DNA of 64,000 nt, taken from positions 372,001 through 436,000 of the forward strand of contig CAXXJE010000001.1 in NCBI GenBank assembly GCA_963675055.2, written 5' to 3'. Below, in pieces: positions 52,099 to 61,273 of this stretch; positions within the stretch are counted from its first letter, which is position 1, and each line of letters opens with the position of its first letter. The stretch comes from PGYT01 sp963675055. Its GTDB lineage: Bacteria; Bacteroidota; Ignavibacteria; Ignavibacteriales; Melioribacteraceae. Made by a program: the position numbers and the translations under genes. The notes beneath the pieces were generated by a model that did no database searches, had not been told where the DNA came from, and saw only the letters and a list, made by a program, of their open reading frames with translations.

Positions 52099-53571
52099 AT
52101 GCGGGAATTACAGGATTATTCAATACTTTACAAATTAGCTGAAGGATATCCTGAATCTATTATTCTTGTTGATGAAAAGTTAAACCGGGTTATACTTCTT
52201 AATAAATTGTTCAGAGAACAATGGGGAATTAAGCCCGACACTCAACCCTCATTGGAAGAAATCAGCAAATTGGTTTTTAAGAATACAGAGCTGAATCCTG
52301 CTCGTGCAAATCTGGCACAACTTCCCGGAAATCTTCTCGAAACAAAAAACGGAACGACGGTAAAAGTAACAAGAACAATTGTGGATGAAGCTTATACTGA
52401 TATTATTTTATATAAATTCAAGCCGGATCAAACCGAAGAATCTCTGTTAACGAAGAATTCTTCAGCACACTCGCATATTGATAAATTGCTCAATACTCTT
52501 CCCCTTCCCATTTTTTTTAAGGACCTTTCAGGGGTTTTCACTGGCTGCAATAGTGCATTCGAGAAATTTATGGGAATCAGCAGAAATAAAATTATCGGAG
52601 AAAAAATATATAGTCTTCTTCCCCTCGATATTGCGGGGTTTTATAATGCCATGGATAGTCAGTTATTGGAAAATCCCGGTGAAATCATAAAAGAAGGCCG
52701 GTTGATAGTCGGCGATGGAAAACATCGTGATATAGTTATTCACAAGGCCACCTTCAATGATACCGATGGGAATGCAAAGGAAATTGTCGGCGTTATTCTT
52801 GACATAACCGAACAAAAAAATATTCAAAATGTACTTAAGGAATCTGAGAAAGAACTTGAAGAGCTAAATGCGACAAAAGATAAGTTTTTCTCCATTCTCG
52901 CACATGATCTTAAAAATCCATTTTCTGTAATTCTCGGGATCACAAATTTCCTGATTGAGAACTACAAGGATTTCTCTGATGAGGAGGTTATTGAAAGTCT
53001 GCAGCGGCTCAATAATTCATCAAGACATTTATTCAACTTATTTGAAAATTTGCTGGAATGGTCAAGAATACAACGGAAATCAATTCTGTTCCACCCGGTA
53101 GATCTGAATTTGCACGCTACCAGTAAGATGAGTATACATCCGCTTGTAATGACAGCGGCGGAGAAAAAAGTTAATATAGTAAATAGCATTCCTGAGGACA
53201 TTGATGTTATTGCCGATGAAAAGATGCTGGAAACAACGTTCAGGAATTTAATTTCCAACGCTATTAAATATTCAAACAAACAGGGAACTATTGATATTTC
53301 GGCGAAGAAGCTTAATACCGATTTCGCAGAAATTACAATCTCAGACGACGGTATAGGTATGGATAAGGAAACGATTGATAATTTATTCAGCATTGAATAC
53401 ATCTCCAGCAAACCGGGTACTGAGAAAGAACAAGGAACCGGTCTCGGATTAATATTATGCTACGAGTTTATAAAACAGAACGGAGGAGATATAAATGTAA
53501 ACAGTGAAACCGACAAAGGCAGCAAGTTTGTATTCACTATTCCGCTGACCAGAAAGAATGATCTTGAATAA
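52099..53571 (+). CDS. PAS histidine kinase, tandem paralogue of the preceding kinase
   Basis: 490 residues, soluble. The first PAS-like region is degenerate (about 7-108). PAS2 (about 125-242) reads LLNTLPLPIFFKDLSGVFTG, very close to PAS2 of the upstream kinase. The HisKA has FFSILAHDLKNPF with His269. The ATPase has N-box NLISNAIKYS, G1 DDGIGMD and G2 GTGLGLILCYEF. The shared order of segments (FENLLEWSR against LENLLQWSR, for example) shows a tandem duplication. The gap is 84 bp. The degenerate first PAS suggests that the two copies now differ in signal. No partner regulator is adjacent. Confidence 0.9.
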   Translation: MRELQDYSILYKLAEGYPESIILVDEKLNRVILLNKLFREQWGIKPDTQPSLEEISKLVFKNTELNPARANLAQLPGNLLETKNGTTVKVTRTIVDEAYTDIILYKFKPDQTEESLLTKNSSAHSHIDKLLNTLPLPIFFKDLSGVFTGCNSAFEKFMGISRNKIIGEKIYSLLPLDIAGFYNAMDSQLLENPGEIIKEGRLIVGDGKHRDIVIHKATFNDTDGNAKEIVGVILDITEQKNIQNVLKESEKELEELNATKDKFFSILAHDLKNPFSVILGITNFLIENYKDFSDEEVIESLQRLNNSSRHLFNLFENLLEWSRIQRKSILFHPVDLNLHATSKMSIHPLVMTAAEKKVNIVNSIPEDIDVIADEKMLETTFRNLISNAIKYSNKQGTIDISAKKLNTDFAEITISDDGIGMDKETIDNLFSIEYISSKPGTEKEQGTGLGLILCYEFIKQNGGDINVNSETDKGSKFVFTIPLTRKNDLE

Positions 53572-53739
53572 CACATAAATGTTGGGAACTATATTAACCA
53601 TAGAATTTTAGTTGCAAACTTCAGTGGGAACATAATAATCTCGTAAAACTGCATTTCGAATTTAATTAAACCGATGAATTCGCATTTTTGCAGTCCATTA
53701 AATGATACATGAAAATATTCATAAACAAATACTGGTTTC

Positions 53740-55287
53740 ATGATAAATAACATTAACTTGTCTTCGTCCGGAGCTAATAGCAATAATCAGTTTTCTTCAA
53801 TTCTTGATGCTATAAGCAGCCCCGTAATTCTGTTATACGGGGATAATATAATTCACTTTAACAGAGCAGCAGCAGATTTTTGCGGTCTTGGTTCTAAAAA
53901 TCCTCCGTCCATCAAAACTTTATTTGATATTGATGATGAACAAAATTTGATTGCTTTCAACAAACTTTCCAAAAGGCTTGCCGAAGGCAGGAATTTCAAT
54001 AAGCAAGAAGTTTTACTTAGAATATCAACCAAACCTGATCACCTCGTAAAAGGCAATTTTAAGACCGTCTATCTCAACAATAATAAATTCGTCATGCTTG
54101 AACTCGACAAATTTAGTCGGGGCTCTTCATTCAGCAATATACTTTCGGGAGAGCTTGACAATAATATTTTCTGCGAAATATCTCTGCCTATGTGTATTGT
54201 AAATGCTGAATTAGAATTAACAAACTACAACAAAGCATTCATGAACTTATTTTCGATCAATGAGAAAAACAATTTTGATAAGTTTTTCCTGTTAAAGATA
54301 TTACCCAACCGGGCAAAACGGGCATTCGCTGAAACAGTTGAGGGATTAATAAATAGAACAGATAAAAACAGGGGTGACTTTGATACAATATTGAACAAGG
54401 ATAATGCCGGGGAACTCTATCTAAATATTGAGGTAATTTCTTCAGACGATAGTACGAACTGGATTATGATAATCAAAGATCAGACAAGGGAAATACAATT
54501 ATTTAAAGACCTTGAAAAGTCGAATAAACAGGCAAAGAATCTGAAGTCAATTTTCGTTGCCCAAATGTCTCATGAAATCAGAACGCCTATAAACGCAATT
54601 TTAAGTTTCGCCAATCTGATAAAAGAAGAATTGAGTGAAAAACTTCCGCCTGACATTGAGTCCGGTTTCGAGGTGATAAACAGAGGCGGGGAAAGGATAA
54701 TCCGGACTATTAATTTAATACTGGATACATCTGAAGTGATGACCGATTCTTATGAGTTTTTTCCCAGCGAATTAAATCTGTTCACCGATGTATTTAATGA
54801 AGTATTCATGAAGTATAAAAAAATCGCCAAGGAAAAAAATATTGATTGTACTTATCAGAGAGAGACTGACAACCTGATCTTTACGGGTGATGAGTACATG
54901 ACCAAACAAATATTCCGTAATATTTTCGATAATTCTGTCAAATTTACAAATAGCGGAACTATTGACACAAAGATATACAAAGACTCAGATGATAAACTCG
55001 CAGTTGAAATTAGCGATAGTGGAATTGGCATGACGCAGGAATATATTGACCGAGTCTTTGAGCCTTTTACTCAGGAAGACGAAGGGTTCAAAAGAAGATA
55101 TGAGGGTAACGGGCTGGGACTGACACTGACCAAAAGTTATTGTGACATAAACGATATTGATATTAGAATTACGAGTGATAAATCGAAAGGAACAACTGTT
55201 AAACTAGTATTCCAAAATACCGTACAGGAAATTCCATTTATATATGAAGATGTTCGGAAGGCATCCGCAAGAGACGCCGGGAACTAG
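53740..55287 (+). CDS. PAS-containing histidine kinase
   Basis: 515 residues, no membrane segment. Two PAS-like folds (about 15-128 and 140-255) are poorly conserved (ILDAISSPVILLYGDNIIHF; SLPMCIVNAELELTNYNKAF). HisKA: IFVAQMSHEIRTPIN with His278. ATPase: N-box NIFDNSVKFT, G1 SDSGIGMTQ, and G2 GNGLGLTLTKSY after PFTQEDEGFKRRYE. The catalytic half is closely similar to that of the Cache-PAS kinase at 43397. Its stop overlaps the end of the convergent kinase gene by 4 bp. No receiver is fused; the receiver-only proteins encoded downstream on the other strand are possible partners. Confidence 0.9.
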   Translation: MINNINLSSSGANSNNQFSSILDAISSPVILLYGDNIIHFNRAAADFCGLGSKNPPSIKTLFDIDDEQNLIAFNKLSKRLAEGRNFNKQEVLLRISTKPDHLVKGNFKTVYLNNNKFVMLELDKFSRGSSFSNILSGELDNNIFCEISLPMCIVNAELELTNYNKAFMNLFSINEKNNFDKFFLLKILPNRAKRAFAETVEGLINRTDKNRGDFDTILNKDNAGELYLNIEVISSDDSTNWIMIIKDQTREIQLFKDLEKSNKQAKNLKSIFVAQMSHEIRTPINAILSFANLIKEELSEKLPPDIESGFEVINRGGERIIRTINLILDTSEVMTDSYEFFPSELNLFTDVFNEVFMKYKKIAKEKNIDCTYQRETDNLIFTGDEYMTKQIFRNIFDNSVKFTNSGTIDTKIYKDSDDKLAVEISDSGIGMTQEYIDRVFEPFTQEDEGFKRRYEGNGLGLTLTKSYCDINDIDIRITSDKSKGTTVKLVFQNTVQEIPFIYEDVRKASARDAGN

Positions 55288-57161
55288 AATTTATTCATTG
55301 CATTCATTGCCGGGAATATCAGATTTATTTGGGTCCCTTTTTTTCGTTCACTTTCGACTTCCATTTTTCCACCCATAAGTTTCACATACTTATGAGCGAT
55401 GGTCAATCCCAAGCCGGCTCCTTCATACTCACGGGTTAATCCGTCTTCATCTTCCTGAACGAAAGGTTCCAGCAACCGGTCGATTATCTTCTGGTTCATT
55501 CCTCGTCCGGTATCAGTTACCCTGACAACAACAGTTTTATGTTCTTTTAAAGTACTTATAGTTACCGAGCCCCGGTCTGTATATTTTATACCATTATCAA
55601 TGAGATAGTGTAGGGCCTTTTCAAATTTCAACCAGTCTATTTCAATTAGATCATTCATATTCCCCAAACTCAACAACAATTCGATATTCTTACTCTTTGC
55701 ATCTTTAAGTTTTTGTTCATAAACAGCTTTAACTATTTTGTTACAATTGAGTTTGACTTTCTGAAGTTCTACCTCGTCCGATTCAATTTCAGTAACTTCA
55801 AGAATTTTAGTAAACAGGTTTATTAGCCTTTTTACAACCCCTTCCAGACTTTTTGTAATTTCCTCTATCGCTTCATAATCCCCATTGTCCAAGCAGTCTT
55901 GCATAATTTCAGAATAACCCATCACAGCTGTGGCTGGAGTTCGAAGTTCGTGTGACATATTTTGCAGGAAAGTTGTCTTAAGTTGGTTCATCTGTATTTC
56001 TTTTTTATATGCCTCCTTAATCTGCTTCTCATTGGCAATTCTTTCCGTAATGTCGCGCAAACTTAATATGTATAAATCTTCATTAGCATTACTATCGTAT
56101 TGGAAAGTAAGCTTGGCAGCAAAATTGCGGTCTTTAGGACCAAGACAATCAAACTCGATGGAATTGAGCTTATTTTTAAGCATTAAATTTGTTGAAGTGA
56201 TCAACTTCTCATAAAATTTGCCCGGTATAAGTTTTTTTAGATTATCATGAAACAACTCACTATTTCCGAGTTCGAATAATTGACGAAATACAAAATTTGC
56301 GTCTTCATATTTGTATTCATCATTTTTTATCTTGAATATTAACAGTGGATCGGAAATACTGTTTATAATTGAACGAAGTTTCTCCTCCGACTTTTTGATC
56401 AACCTGTTCTTCTGATAGTAAGCACTTACGTCGTGTCCGGTCAGAATAAATCCTCTTTTACTTCCGTCATCATTTGCAATTGGATTCAGTTCTAAATCGA
56501 GCACCTGTGTATCATCACTTTCTCCGTTTAGATAAATGCTTGCGGACCACTTTCTGCCCTTTACAATTGCGCCCTGCACTTCTGCCAGTTCTTTGTTCGT
56601 AAGGTACCATGACAATACCGAGGAGAGGTGGTTGCTGTATATAACATCCAGATCAAGTTCAAGTAATTTCTCGAATGATTTGGTTGCGAAAATGATTTTT
56701 CCGTTATCGTCTATTATAAGAACCGGAACCTGACCGTACTCCAATGCATGATGCAGATCGGATATTTTTGCTTCAAGTTTGTTGCTGTTTTCAAGAGTAT
56801 TTAAAACAAGTGTATAATACTTCCTCTTATTAATTACTATCGTTTCCAATGCAGCATTATAAGTTCTGCTCTCATCCCCTGCGCCTATAAAAAGCTCGAA
56901 GTTAAAATTGTTGTAATTACTTTTGTTGAGATTTTCAATAAGTGTCTTTAGGTCGGGTTCCGTATTTAATTTTGGAATATCAGTTCCTTCATAAAGTCCC
57001 AGCTCAATTTTACATCGATTATTCGTAAATGTTATTCGTCCCTCATCGTCCAGAATAATCCAGATTTTTTCATCAAATAATACTTTGTTGTGAAAATCCT
57101 GATCGGACTGACTATTGGAGCTTAGTCTGTTTAACAAGTTGAAGGGTAAAGTATCTTTCAT
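55284..57161 (-). CDS. Multi-PAS histidine kinase
   Basis: 625 residues from the ATG at 57161, which has AAGGA five bases upstream. An upstream ATG at 57215 would deepen the overlap with the preceding gene and has no clear ribosome site. Three PAS-like domains lie in series (about 25-130, 135-255 and 262-385; IWIILDDEGRITFTNNRC, LIIDDNGKIIFATKSFEK, PLLIFKIKNDEYKYED). HisKA: FLQNMSHELRTPAT at about residue 402. ATPase: N-box YLIDNGIKYT, G1 DTGRGMN, G2 GAGLGLTIAHKY. Soluble. Its start lies 50 bp inside the upstream 219-residue gene, so the two are translationally coupled. It is at the end of the flagellar/signalling run and may feed the receivers encoded upstream. Confidence 0.88.
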   Translation of the reverse strand: MKDTLPFNLLNRLSSNSQSDQDFHNKVLFDEKIWIILDDEGRITFTNNRCKIELGLYEGTDIPKLNTEPDLKTLIENLNKSNYNNFNFELFIGAGDESRTYNAALETIVINKRKYYTLVLNTLENSNKLEAKISDLHHALEYGQVPVLIIDDNGKIIFATKSFEKLLELDLDVIYSNHLSSVLSWYLTNKELAEVQGAIVKGRKWSASIYLNGESDDTQVLDLELNPIANDDGSKRGFILTGHDVSAYYQKNRLIKKSEEKLRSIINSISDPLLIFKIKNDEYKYEDANFVFRQLFELGNSELFHDNLKKLIPGKFYEKLITSTNLMLKNKLNSIEFDCLGPKDRNFAAKLTFQYDSNANEDLYILSLRDITERIANEKQIKEAYKKEIQMNQLKTTFLQNMSHELRTPATAVMGYSEIMQDCLDNGDYEAIEEITKSLEGVVKRLINLFTKILEVTEIESDEVELQKVKLNCNKIVKAVYEQKLKDAKSKNIELLLSLGNMNDLIEIDWLKFEKALHYLIDNGIKYTDRGSVTISTLKEHKTVVVRVTDTGRGMNQKIIDRLLEPFVQEDEDGLTREYEGAGLGLTIAHKYVKLMGGKMEVESERKKGTQINLIFPAMNAMNKF

Positions 57162-57771
57162 GCCCGTCCTTAAAATCAATTTTATCCGATAAATTTTGTT
57201 CGAAAAGCTTCTCAATAAGTTTAATTGCTATTGAACAAATATTTAACAGTTCTTCCGTTAGTTCAGAATCAAAGTCTTCGGTAAACAAGGATAAAGAAGT
57301 TTCATTGTAAATATTAAAATCACTTCCCATACTAGTTTCCTGAATCTGCTCTGAAAGTCTTTCAGTAAATATAGTAGACAGGATAATATCCGAATCGTCA
57401 AGTACTTCATCCATAGAATAATTTAGCCAGAATGATACATCGAAAATTGTTCCCAGGTGCTTTACAATCTGTGTTCCGCGGAGGCTAAGATTATGCTCCT
57501 CAAATAGCCTGCTTAGTTCAATTTTCACTTCAAAGGTAAAATCATTTAACTCAAATACTACATTATACTTATCAGCACTTTCTTTTCTAATATCTTTAAT
57601 TTTAAGTCTGAATTTTGCAGCGAGTTTAAATGCAGGAGATAGTGAAATTGAATCATGGTCAGATTCCTTCTGAGTTCCAAAAGCATTTTTTACATAATAC
57701 TTGCTTGTATTATTTTTCTTACTGCCTTTGTATCTGTTATCAACGCCTATTTCAGATATTTTCTCTAACAT
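57112..57771 (-). CDS. Unrecognised 219-residue protein in the flagellar/signalling run
   Basis: 219 residues, soluble, no signal peptide. The N-terminus is polar, with a DSISLSPAFKLAAKF segment (about 39-53) that recalls the D-x-VSLS motif of small flagellar proteins. The centre looks like beta strands (KYNVVFELNDFTFEVKIELS), and the C-terminal half is helical and acidic (LSLFTEDFDSELTEELLNIC). I cannot name a family. It is 94 bp after the receiver-DHp gene, and its last 50 bp overlap the PAS kinase start in another frame. A structural or regulatory flagellar role is a guess from position. Confidence 0.65.
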   Translation of the reverse strand: MLEKISEIGVDNRYKGSKKNNTSKYYVKNAFGTQKESDHDSISLSPAFKLAAKFRLKIKDIRKESADKYNVVFELNDFTFEVKIELSRLFEEHNLSLRGTQIVKHLGTIFDVSFWLNYSMDEVLDDSDIILSTIFTERLSEQIQETSMGSDFNIYNETSLSLFTEDFDSELTEELLNICSIAIKLIEKLFEQNLSDKIDFKDGHERYFTLQLVKQTKLQ

Positions 57772-57865
57772 AGCTGCTTCCTCAAGTAACTATCGAAAAA
57801 ATAATCTAAGAATTTAGAGTCTACGGGGATATTTGGACTAAAGGAAAGGGAGGAAAAATCTTTGT

Positions 57866-58525
57866 TTAATCTTCAATCTTTATCATTTTACTGTCATCTG
57901 AGTAATCGATCGTTTCAGGATTCCTCAAATCAACAATATTATTGACCAGTGATTTCAATCTTTCAACAGATTCATTGATAACATTAAAATCGTCTTTTAT
58001 CTCATCATTCTTGAGAGAAGTGAGTTCATCCTCAAGGTTTTTAAGTGACATGGTAAGACTGCTGAGCGGATTATTCATTTTATGACCGAGGGTACATGCC
58101 ATTTCAACCACTGCCCTGCTGTGTTCAATGTTCTTCAACTCATTTTGTAGTTTGTAAATTCGAACACCAGAGCGAATTCTTGCCAGAAGTTCCTGGTTTT
58201 CAGTTGGTTTAAGAAGAAAATCATCAGCACCGATATCAAGTCCTTTCACCCTGTCCCGAAGTGAGGTTCTTGCAGTTAGTATTATATAGTAGAGCAGTTT
58301 ATATTTTTCATTACTCTTAAGCCTGTTACACAGCTCAATACCATCCATTTCCGGCATTGTCCAATCTGCAAGTACAACATGCGGATTGAAATCATCAATA
58401 ATTTCAAGCGCTTCCTTACCGTTTCGGGCAGAAGCAACTTCATAGTTGTTTTTTTCAAGCAGTTTTGTCAGAATGAACAATGTATCTGGTTCATCTTCAA
58501 CAATTAACACTCTATCTTTTGACAT
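57866..58525 (-). CDS. Receiver fused to a DHp (HisKA-like) domain without ATPase
   Basis: 219 residues. The receiver (about 4-122) is complete: acidic pair VEDEPD, phospho-acceptor Asp54 in VLADWTMPEMDG, Thr in ILTARTS, Lys in LLKPTENQ. Residues about 124-205 form a two-helix domain with an H-box EMACTLGHKMNNPLSSLTMS (His148). No N, G1 or G2 boxes follow; the protein ends a few residues after the second helix. It could be a phosphotransfer relay like the Spo0B or CckA-type DHp, or a dimerising receiver acting on kinases. Its gene overlaps the upstream receiver gene by 22 bp. Confidence 0.88.
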   Translation of the reverse strand: MSKDRVLIVEDEPDTLFILTKLLEKNNYEVASARNGKEALEIIDDFNPHVVLADWTMPEMDGIELCNRLKSNEKYKLLYYIILTARTSLRDRVKGLDIGADDFLLKPTENQELLARIRSGVRIYKLQNELKNIEHSRAVVEMACTLGHKMNNPLSSLTMSLKNLEDELTSLKNDEIKDDFNVINESVERLKSLVNNIVDLRNPETIDYSDDSKMIKIED

Positions 58526-58920
58526 GACTCTTCGAGTAACTTTTTAATTTTTGAGAGAAAAACATTTATATCAATAATAGGTTTTGTAAAATAATCATCC
58601 GCCTGACTATCTACAAACAGTTTTCTATTAGATTTATCGAGTGCATAAGCGGAAACAATCAGTACCGGAATCTTCGAGTATTTCTCGTTAGACTTGATAT
58701 ATTTTGATAAATATACTCCGTCCACTTTCTCCCCCTGCACACAGGTATTCTTCAGATTTATATCCATAATTACCAGATCTATTCGTCCGTGGTTTAACAG
58801 ATCCAGGAATTTATCCCCATCTTCAAGAAGAGTGAGTCTCCATTCGACTTTTTTAAAAATAAATTCATAAAATTCTTTCAGGAACGGATCGTCCTCAATA
58901 ATTACAATATGTTCGTTCAT
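58504..58920 (-). CDS. Single-domain response regulator
   Basis: 138 residues, receiver only: acidic pocket IVIIEDDPFL, phospho-acceptor Asp53 in LVIMDINLKNT, Ser/Ala-type switch IVSAYAL, conserved Lys in DDYFTKPIID. No output domain, like CheY and SpoF-type relay proteins. It overlaps motB by one base and the receiver-DHp gene by 22 bp, so it is made together with the stator. Motor control or a phosphorelay step are the likely roles. Confidence 0.9.
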   Translation of the reverse strand: MNEHIVIIEDDPFLKEFYEFIFKKVEWRLTLLEDGDKFLDLLNHGRIDLVIMDINLKNTCVQGEKVDGVYLSKYIKSNEKYSKIPVLIVSAYALDKSNRKLFVDSQADDYFTKPIIDINVFLSKIKKLLEESCQKIEC

Positions 58921-59687
58921 TATTCTTCCAGATATTTTATTATTATACTTATACGCCTGTTGACAAGACTATACGGGTGTTCGGAATCTCTTAACCTTTT
59001 GTCGGCATAACCTCTGATCTCATCAATCTGATTCTGTTCAATTCCGCCGGACAATAGGGACCTTCTGGCAGAATTAGCCCTGTCTGCACTCAACTCGTAA
59101 TTAGTATAATTTTTGTCCCCGGATCGAAACGGCCTTGAATCAGTATGTCCTTCCACAACTACTTTGTTGGGCAATTTCGACAATTGTCCCCCTATGTCAC
59201 TAACTAACTTTTCGGCTGTGCTGTTAAGATTGCTGCTCCCGATCTCGAAAAACACATTGTCTGTGCTTTCAAGAAGTTCAATCCTTAAGCCTTCATTAAC
59301 AATTTTAAACTCTATTTGATCGGAAATATTCAAGTAAGCTTTATTAGTACTCAGCTGTTTCTTGATACTCTGCTTCATTTCTTCAAATTTTTCTTTCTGG
59401 CTGCTTTTCGTTTGTTTCGCTGAAGGTTTCTTCATCGAAATACCGGGTCCTTTGGAACCCGTAATAATATTTTTACTATTGGGTGAAAATCCGGTAGGAT
59501 CCTTGAAATAACTTGAAACACTCTGCTTCACTTCATCGCTCTGCGACAATACCCATAATACTATAAACAAAGCCATCATCGCTGTAACAAAATCTGCGTA
59601 AGCCACTTTCCAGGCGCCGCCGTGATGTCCGTCCCCACATTTTTTAACTTTTTTTACAATGGGAATATTTTCCTGATTCTCAGCCAC
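58920..59687 (-). CDS. motB: Flagellar motor stator protein MotB, E. coli-type
   Basis: 255 residues. The plug/TM region GGAWKVAYADFVTAMMALFIVLWVLSQSD (about 23-51, read in two parts) contains the ion-carrying Asp32 in YADF, the form seen in proton-driven MotB. A linker (about 52-120) leads to an OmpA-like peptidoglycan-binding domain (about 130-250; VVEGHTDSRPF, LSADRANSARRSLL, GYADKRLRDSEHP, VNRRISIII). It joins MotA to anchor the stator to the wall. The gene is 6 bp after motA, and its stop overlaps the start of a receiver gene by one base. Confidence 0.93.
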   Translation of the reverse strand: MAENQENIPIVKKVKKCGDGHHGGAWKVAYADFVTAMMALFIVLWVLSQSDEVKQSVSSYFKDPTGFSPNSKNIITGSKGPGISMKKPSAKQTKSSQKEKFEEMKQSIKKQLSTNKAYLNISDQIEFKIVNEGLRIELLESTDNVFFEIGSSNLNSTAEKLVSDIGGQLSKLPNKVVVEGHTDSRPFRSGDKNYTNYELSADRANSARRSLLSGGIEQNQIDEIRGYADKRLRDSEHPYSLVNRRISIIIKYLEE

Positions 59688-59693
59688 TATCCC

Positions 59694-60551
59694 CTACTCT
59701 TTCTTATTTCTCATATAGGCTTCAAGTTCGCCAAATGTCGGTCTCTCATCTGAATTAATTGTTCTTCTGGCAATTTCCACAGCAATTATCGGCGGATTAC
59801 CTTTTGCATAAGCAATAATACATGATTTAATTGTCCCGAGAAATCTTGCCTTATCAGAAAAATCATGCTGAATTTTATGAGCTAGCGGTCCTATAAAACC
59901 ATAAGATAAAAGCACACCTAAAAATGTTCCAACGAGTGCGGCGGCAACATGCATACCAACATAAGCTGCGCCTTTATCGATTGATGACATAGTAATAATT
60001 ATACCCAAAACAGCGGCAACAATTCCCAATCCGGGCAAAGCATCGCCTACGGTTGCTACTGCATTTCCTATCGGCTTGGTTTCATGTTCATAAGATTCGA
60101 TTTCCGAATCAATAATATTTTCAAGCTCATGAGGTGGTACTGAACCGGTTAACAGCACTTTCATAGAATCGCAGAAAAAATTCGTAACGAAGTTGTCCGA
60201 TATAAACTTATCGCTCTTAGAGAGGATATCACTCTCCTGGGGTTTTTCAATATGAGCTTCTATACTTAAAAGTCCATCTCTCTGAGCGGCAAGAAATAAG
60301 TCATTAAAAGATTTAAGCATTTCAAGATAATCGGATTTATGCAAATGTTCACTTTTCATTGATCCGACGACTGCCGCAATAATCTTTTTGATAGTTGAAG
60401 GCGGATTAGCTATTAAGAGACTACCGATTGCTGCGCCGCCAATAGTCACAAACTCCGACCATTGCAATAGTACAAGCAGATTACCGTGCGCCATTGTATA
60501 GCCACCCACAACACCGATAATTACGACAACCATTCCGATAATTACAAACAT
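59694..60551 (-). CDS. motA: Flagellar motor stator protein MotA, E. coli-type
   Basis: 285 residues with four helices. The N-terminal pair is VIIGMVVVIIGVVGGYTMA and EFVTIGGAAIGSLLIANPP. A long cytoplasmic loop (about 55-165) holds the charged torque segment (QRDGLLSIEAHIEKP). The C-terminal pair is VGDALPGLGIVAAVLGIIITM and MHVAAALVGTFLGVLLSYGFIGPLA. The final region, AVEIARRTINSDERPTFGELEAY, is the signature of the E. coli MotA group, which uses protons. It shares one base with the upstream receiver-Hpt gene and is followed by its motB. Confidence 0.93.
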   Translation of the reverse strand: MFVIIGMVVVIIGVVGGYTMAHGNLLVLLQWSEFVTIGGAAIGSLLIANPPSTIKKIIAAVVGSMKSEHLHKSDYLEMLKSFNDLFLAAQRDGLLSIEAHIEKPQESDILSKSDKFISDNFVTNFFCDSMKVLLTGSVPPHELENIIDSEIESYEHETKPIGNAVATVGDALPGLGIVAAVLGIIITMSSIDKGAAYVGMHVAAALVGTFLGVLLSYGFIGPLAHKIQHDFSDKARFLGTIKSCIIAYAKGNPPIIAVEIARRTINSDERPTFGELEAYMRNKKE

Positions 60552-61273
60552 TAGTAAGTCAACTCCTCTTTCGGTACTTCAACAAGTTTAACGAGATTAA
60601 AAAGTTCATCAACCTCATAACGAATATAATTCCAATCGATATGCGATTGATGTAGTTTATTCATAATCCGGCTTGCAAGTGAAGTAATTTCGGGATAACC
60701 GATAACACCGCCGGTTCCCTTTATCTCATGAATTACAATATGCATCAGGTCCCTGTTTTTAGAATCCAGTGCCTCAAGAAGCGCCAGTTTTTTTTCAGGG
60801 AAACTGTTAAGGAAAAACTTAATCAGGCGGCGTTTGAGTTCAAGGTTATCCTGTTCAGATATCAGCTTATCCTTTTCCTTCTTAACCAGAACATCTTCAC
60901 CCATTATTTCATTTACGCTTTTAATAATAATTTCCTTTTTAAGCGGTTTTGACAAGACTTTTTCGGCTCCCGCTTCAACAGCAGACACTACATTTTGTTT
61001 GTTCGTGTTTCCACTAATAACAATAACGGGAATACTCTTAATGGTTTTAATGACTTTCATTACCTGAAGCATTTTAAGCCCGTTAAGATTCGGCATCAGC
61101 AAGTCAAGAAATATTAAGTTAGGCTTGTATTCCAACGCCTTTTGAATGCCTTCAAGACCATCGCTGCATGTAACAACTTCGAGATTATAATCCTCAAAGA
61201 AATTTTTGAGAGAATTCCTTGTTATATCGGAATCATCCACAATTAATATCATGAACTTACTCTTAGTTGCCAT
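60551..61273 (-). CDS. Receiver-Hpt phosphotransfer protein
   Basis: 240 residues. The receiver (about 8-125) has ILIVDDSDITR, phospho-acceptor Asp57 in LIFLDLLMPNLNG, IVISGNT and VLSKPLKKE. Residues about 140-230 form a helical Hpt domain with the phospho-His motif IHEIKGTGGVIGYPE (His182). This pairing makes a compact phosphorelay module (kinase to Asp to His to another receiver). It sits exactly between csrA (adjacent, no gap) and motA (1-bp overlap), so it is made with the motor. The single-domain receiver encoded three genes on is a natural acceptor. Confidence 0.9.
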   Translation of the reverse strand: MATKSKFMILIVDDSDITRNSLKNFFEDYNLEVVTCSDGLEGIQKALEYKPNLIFLDLLMPNLNGLKMLQVMKVIKTIKSIPVIVISGNTNKQNVVSAVEAGAEKVLSKPLKKEIIIKSVNEIMGEDVLVKKEKDKLISEQDNLELKRRLIKFFLNSFPEKKLALLEALDSKNRDLMHIVIHEIKGTGGVIGYPEITSLASRIMNKLHQSHIDWNYIRYEVDELFNLVKLVEVPKEELTY

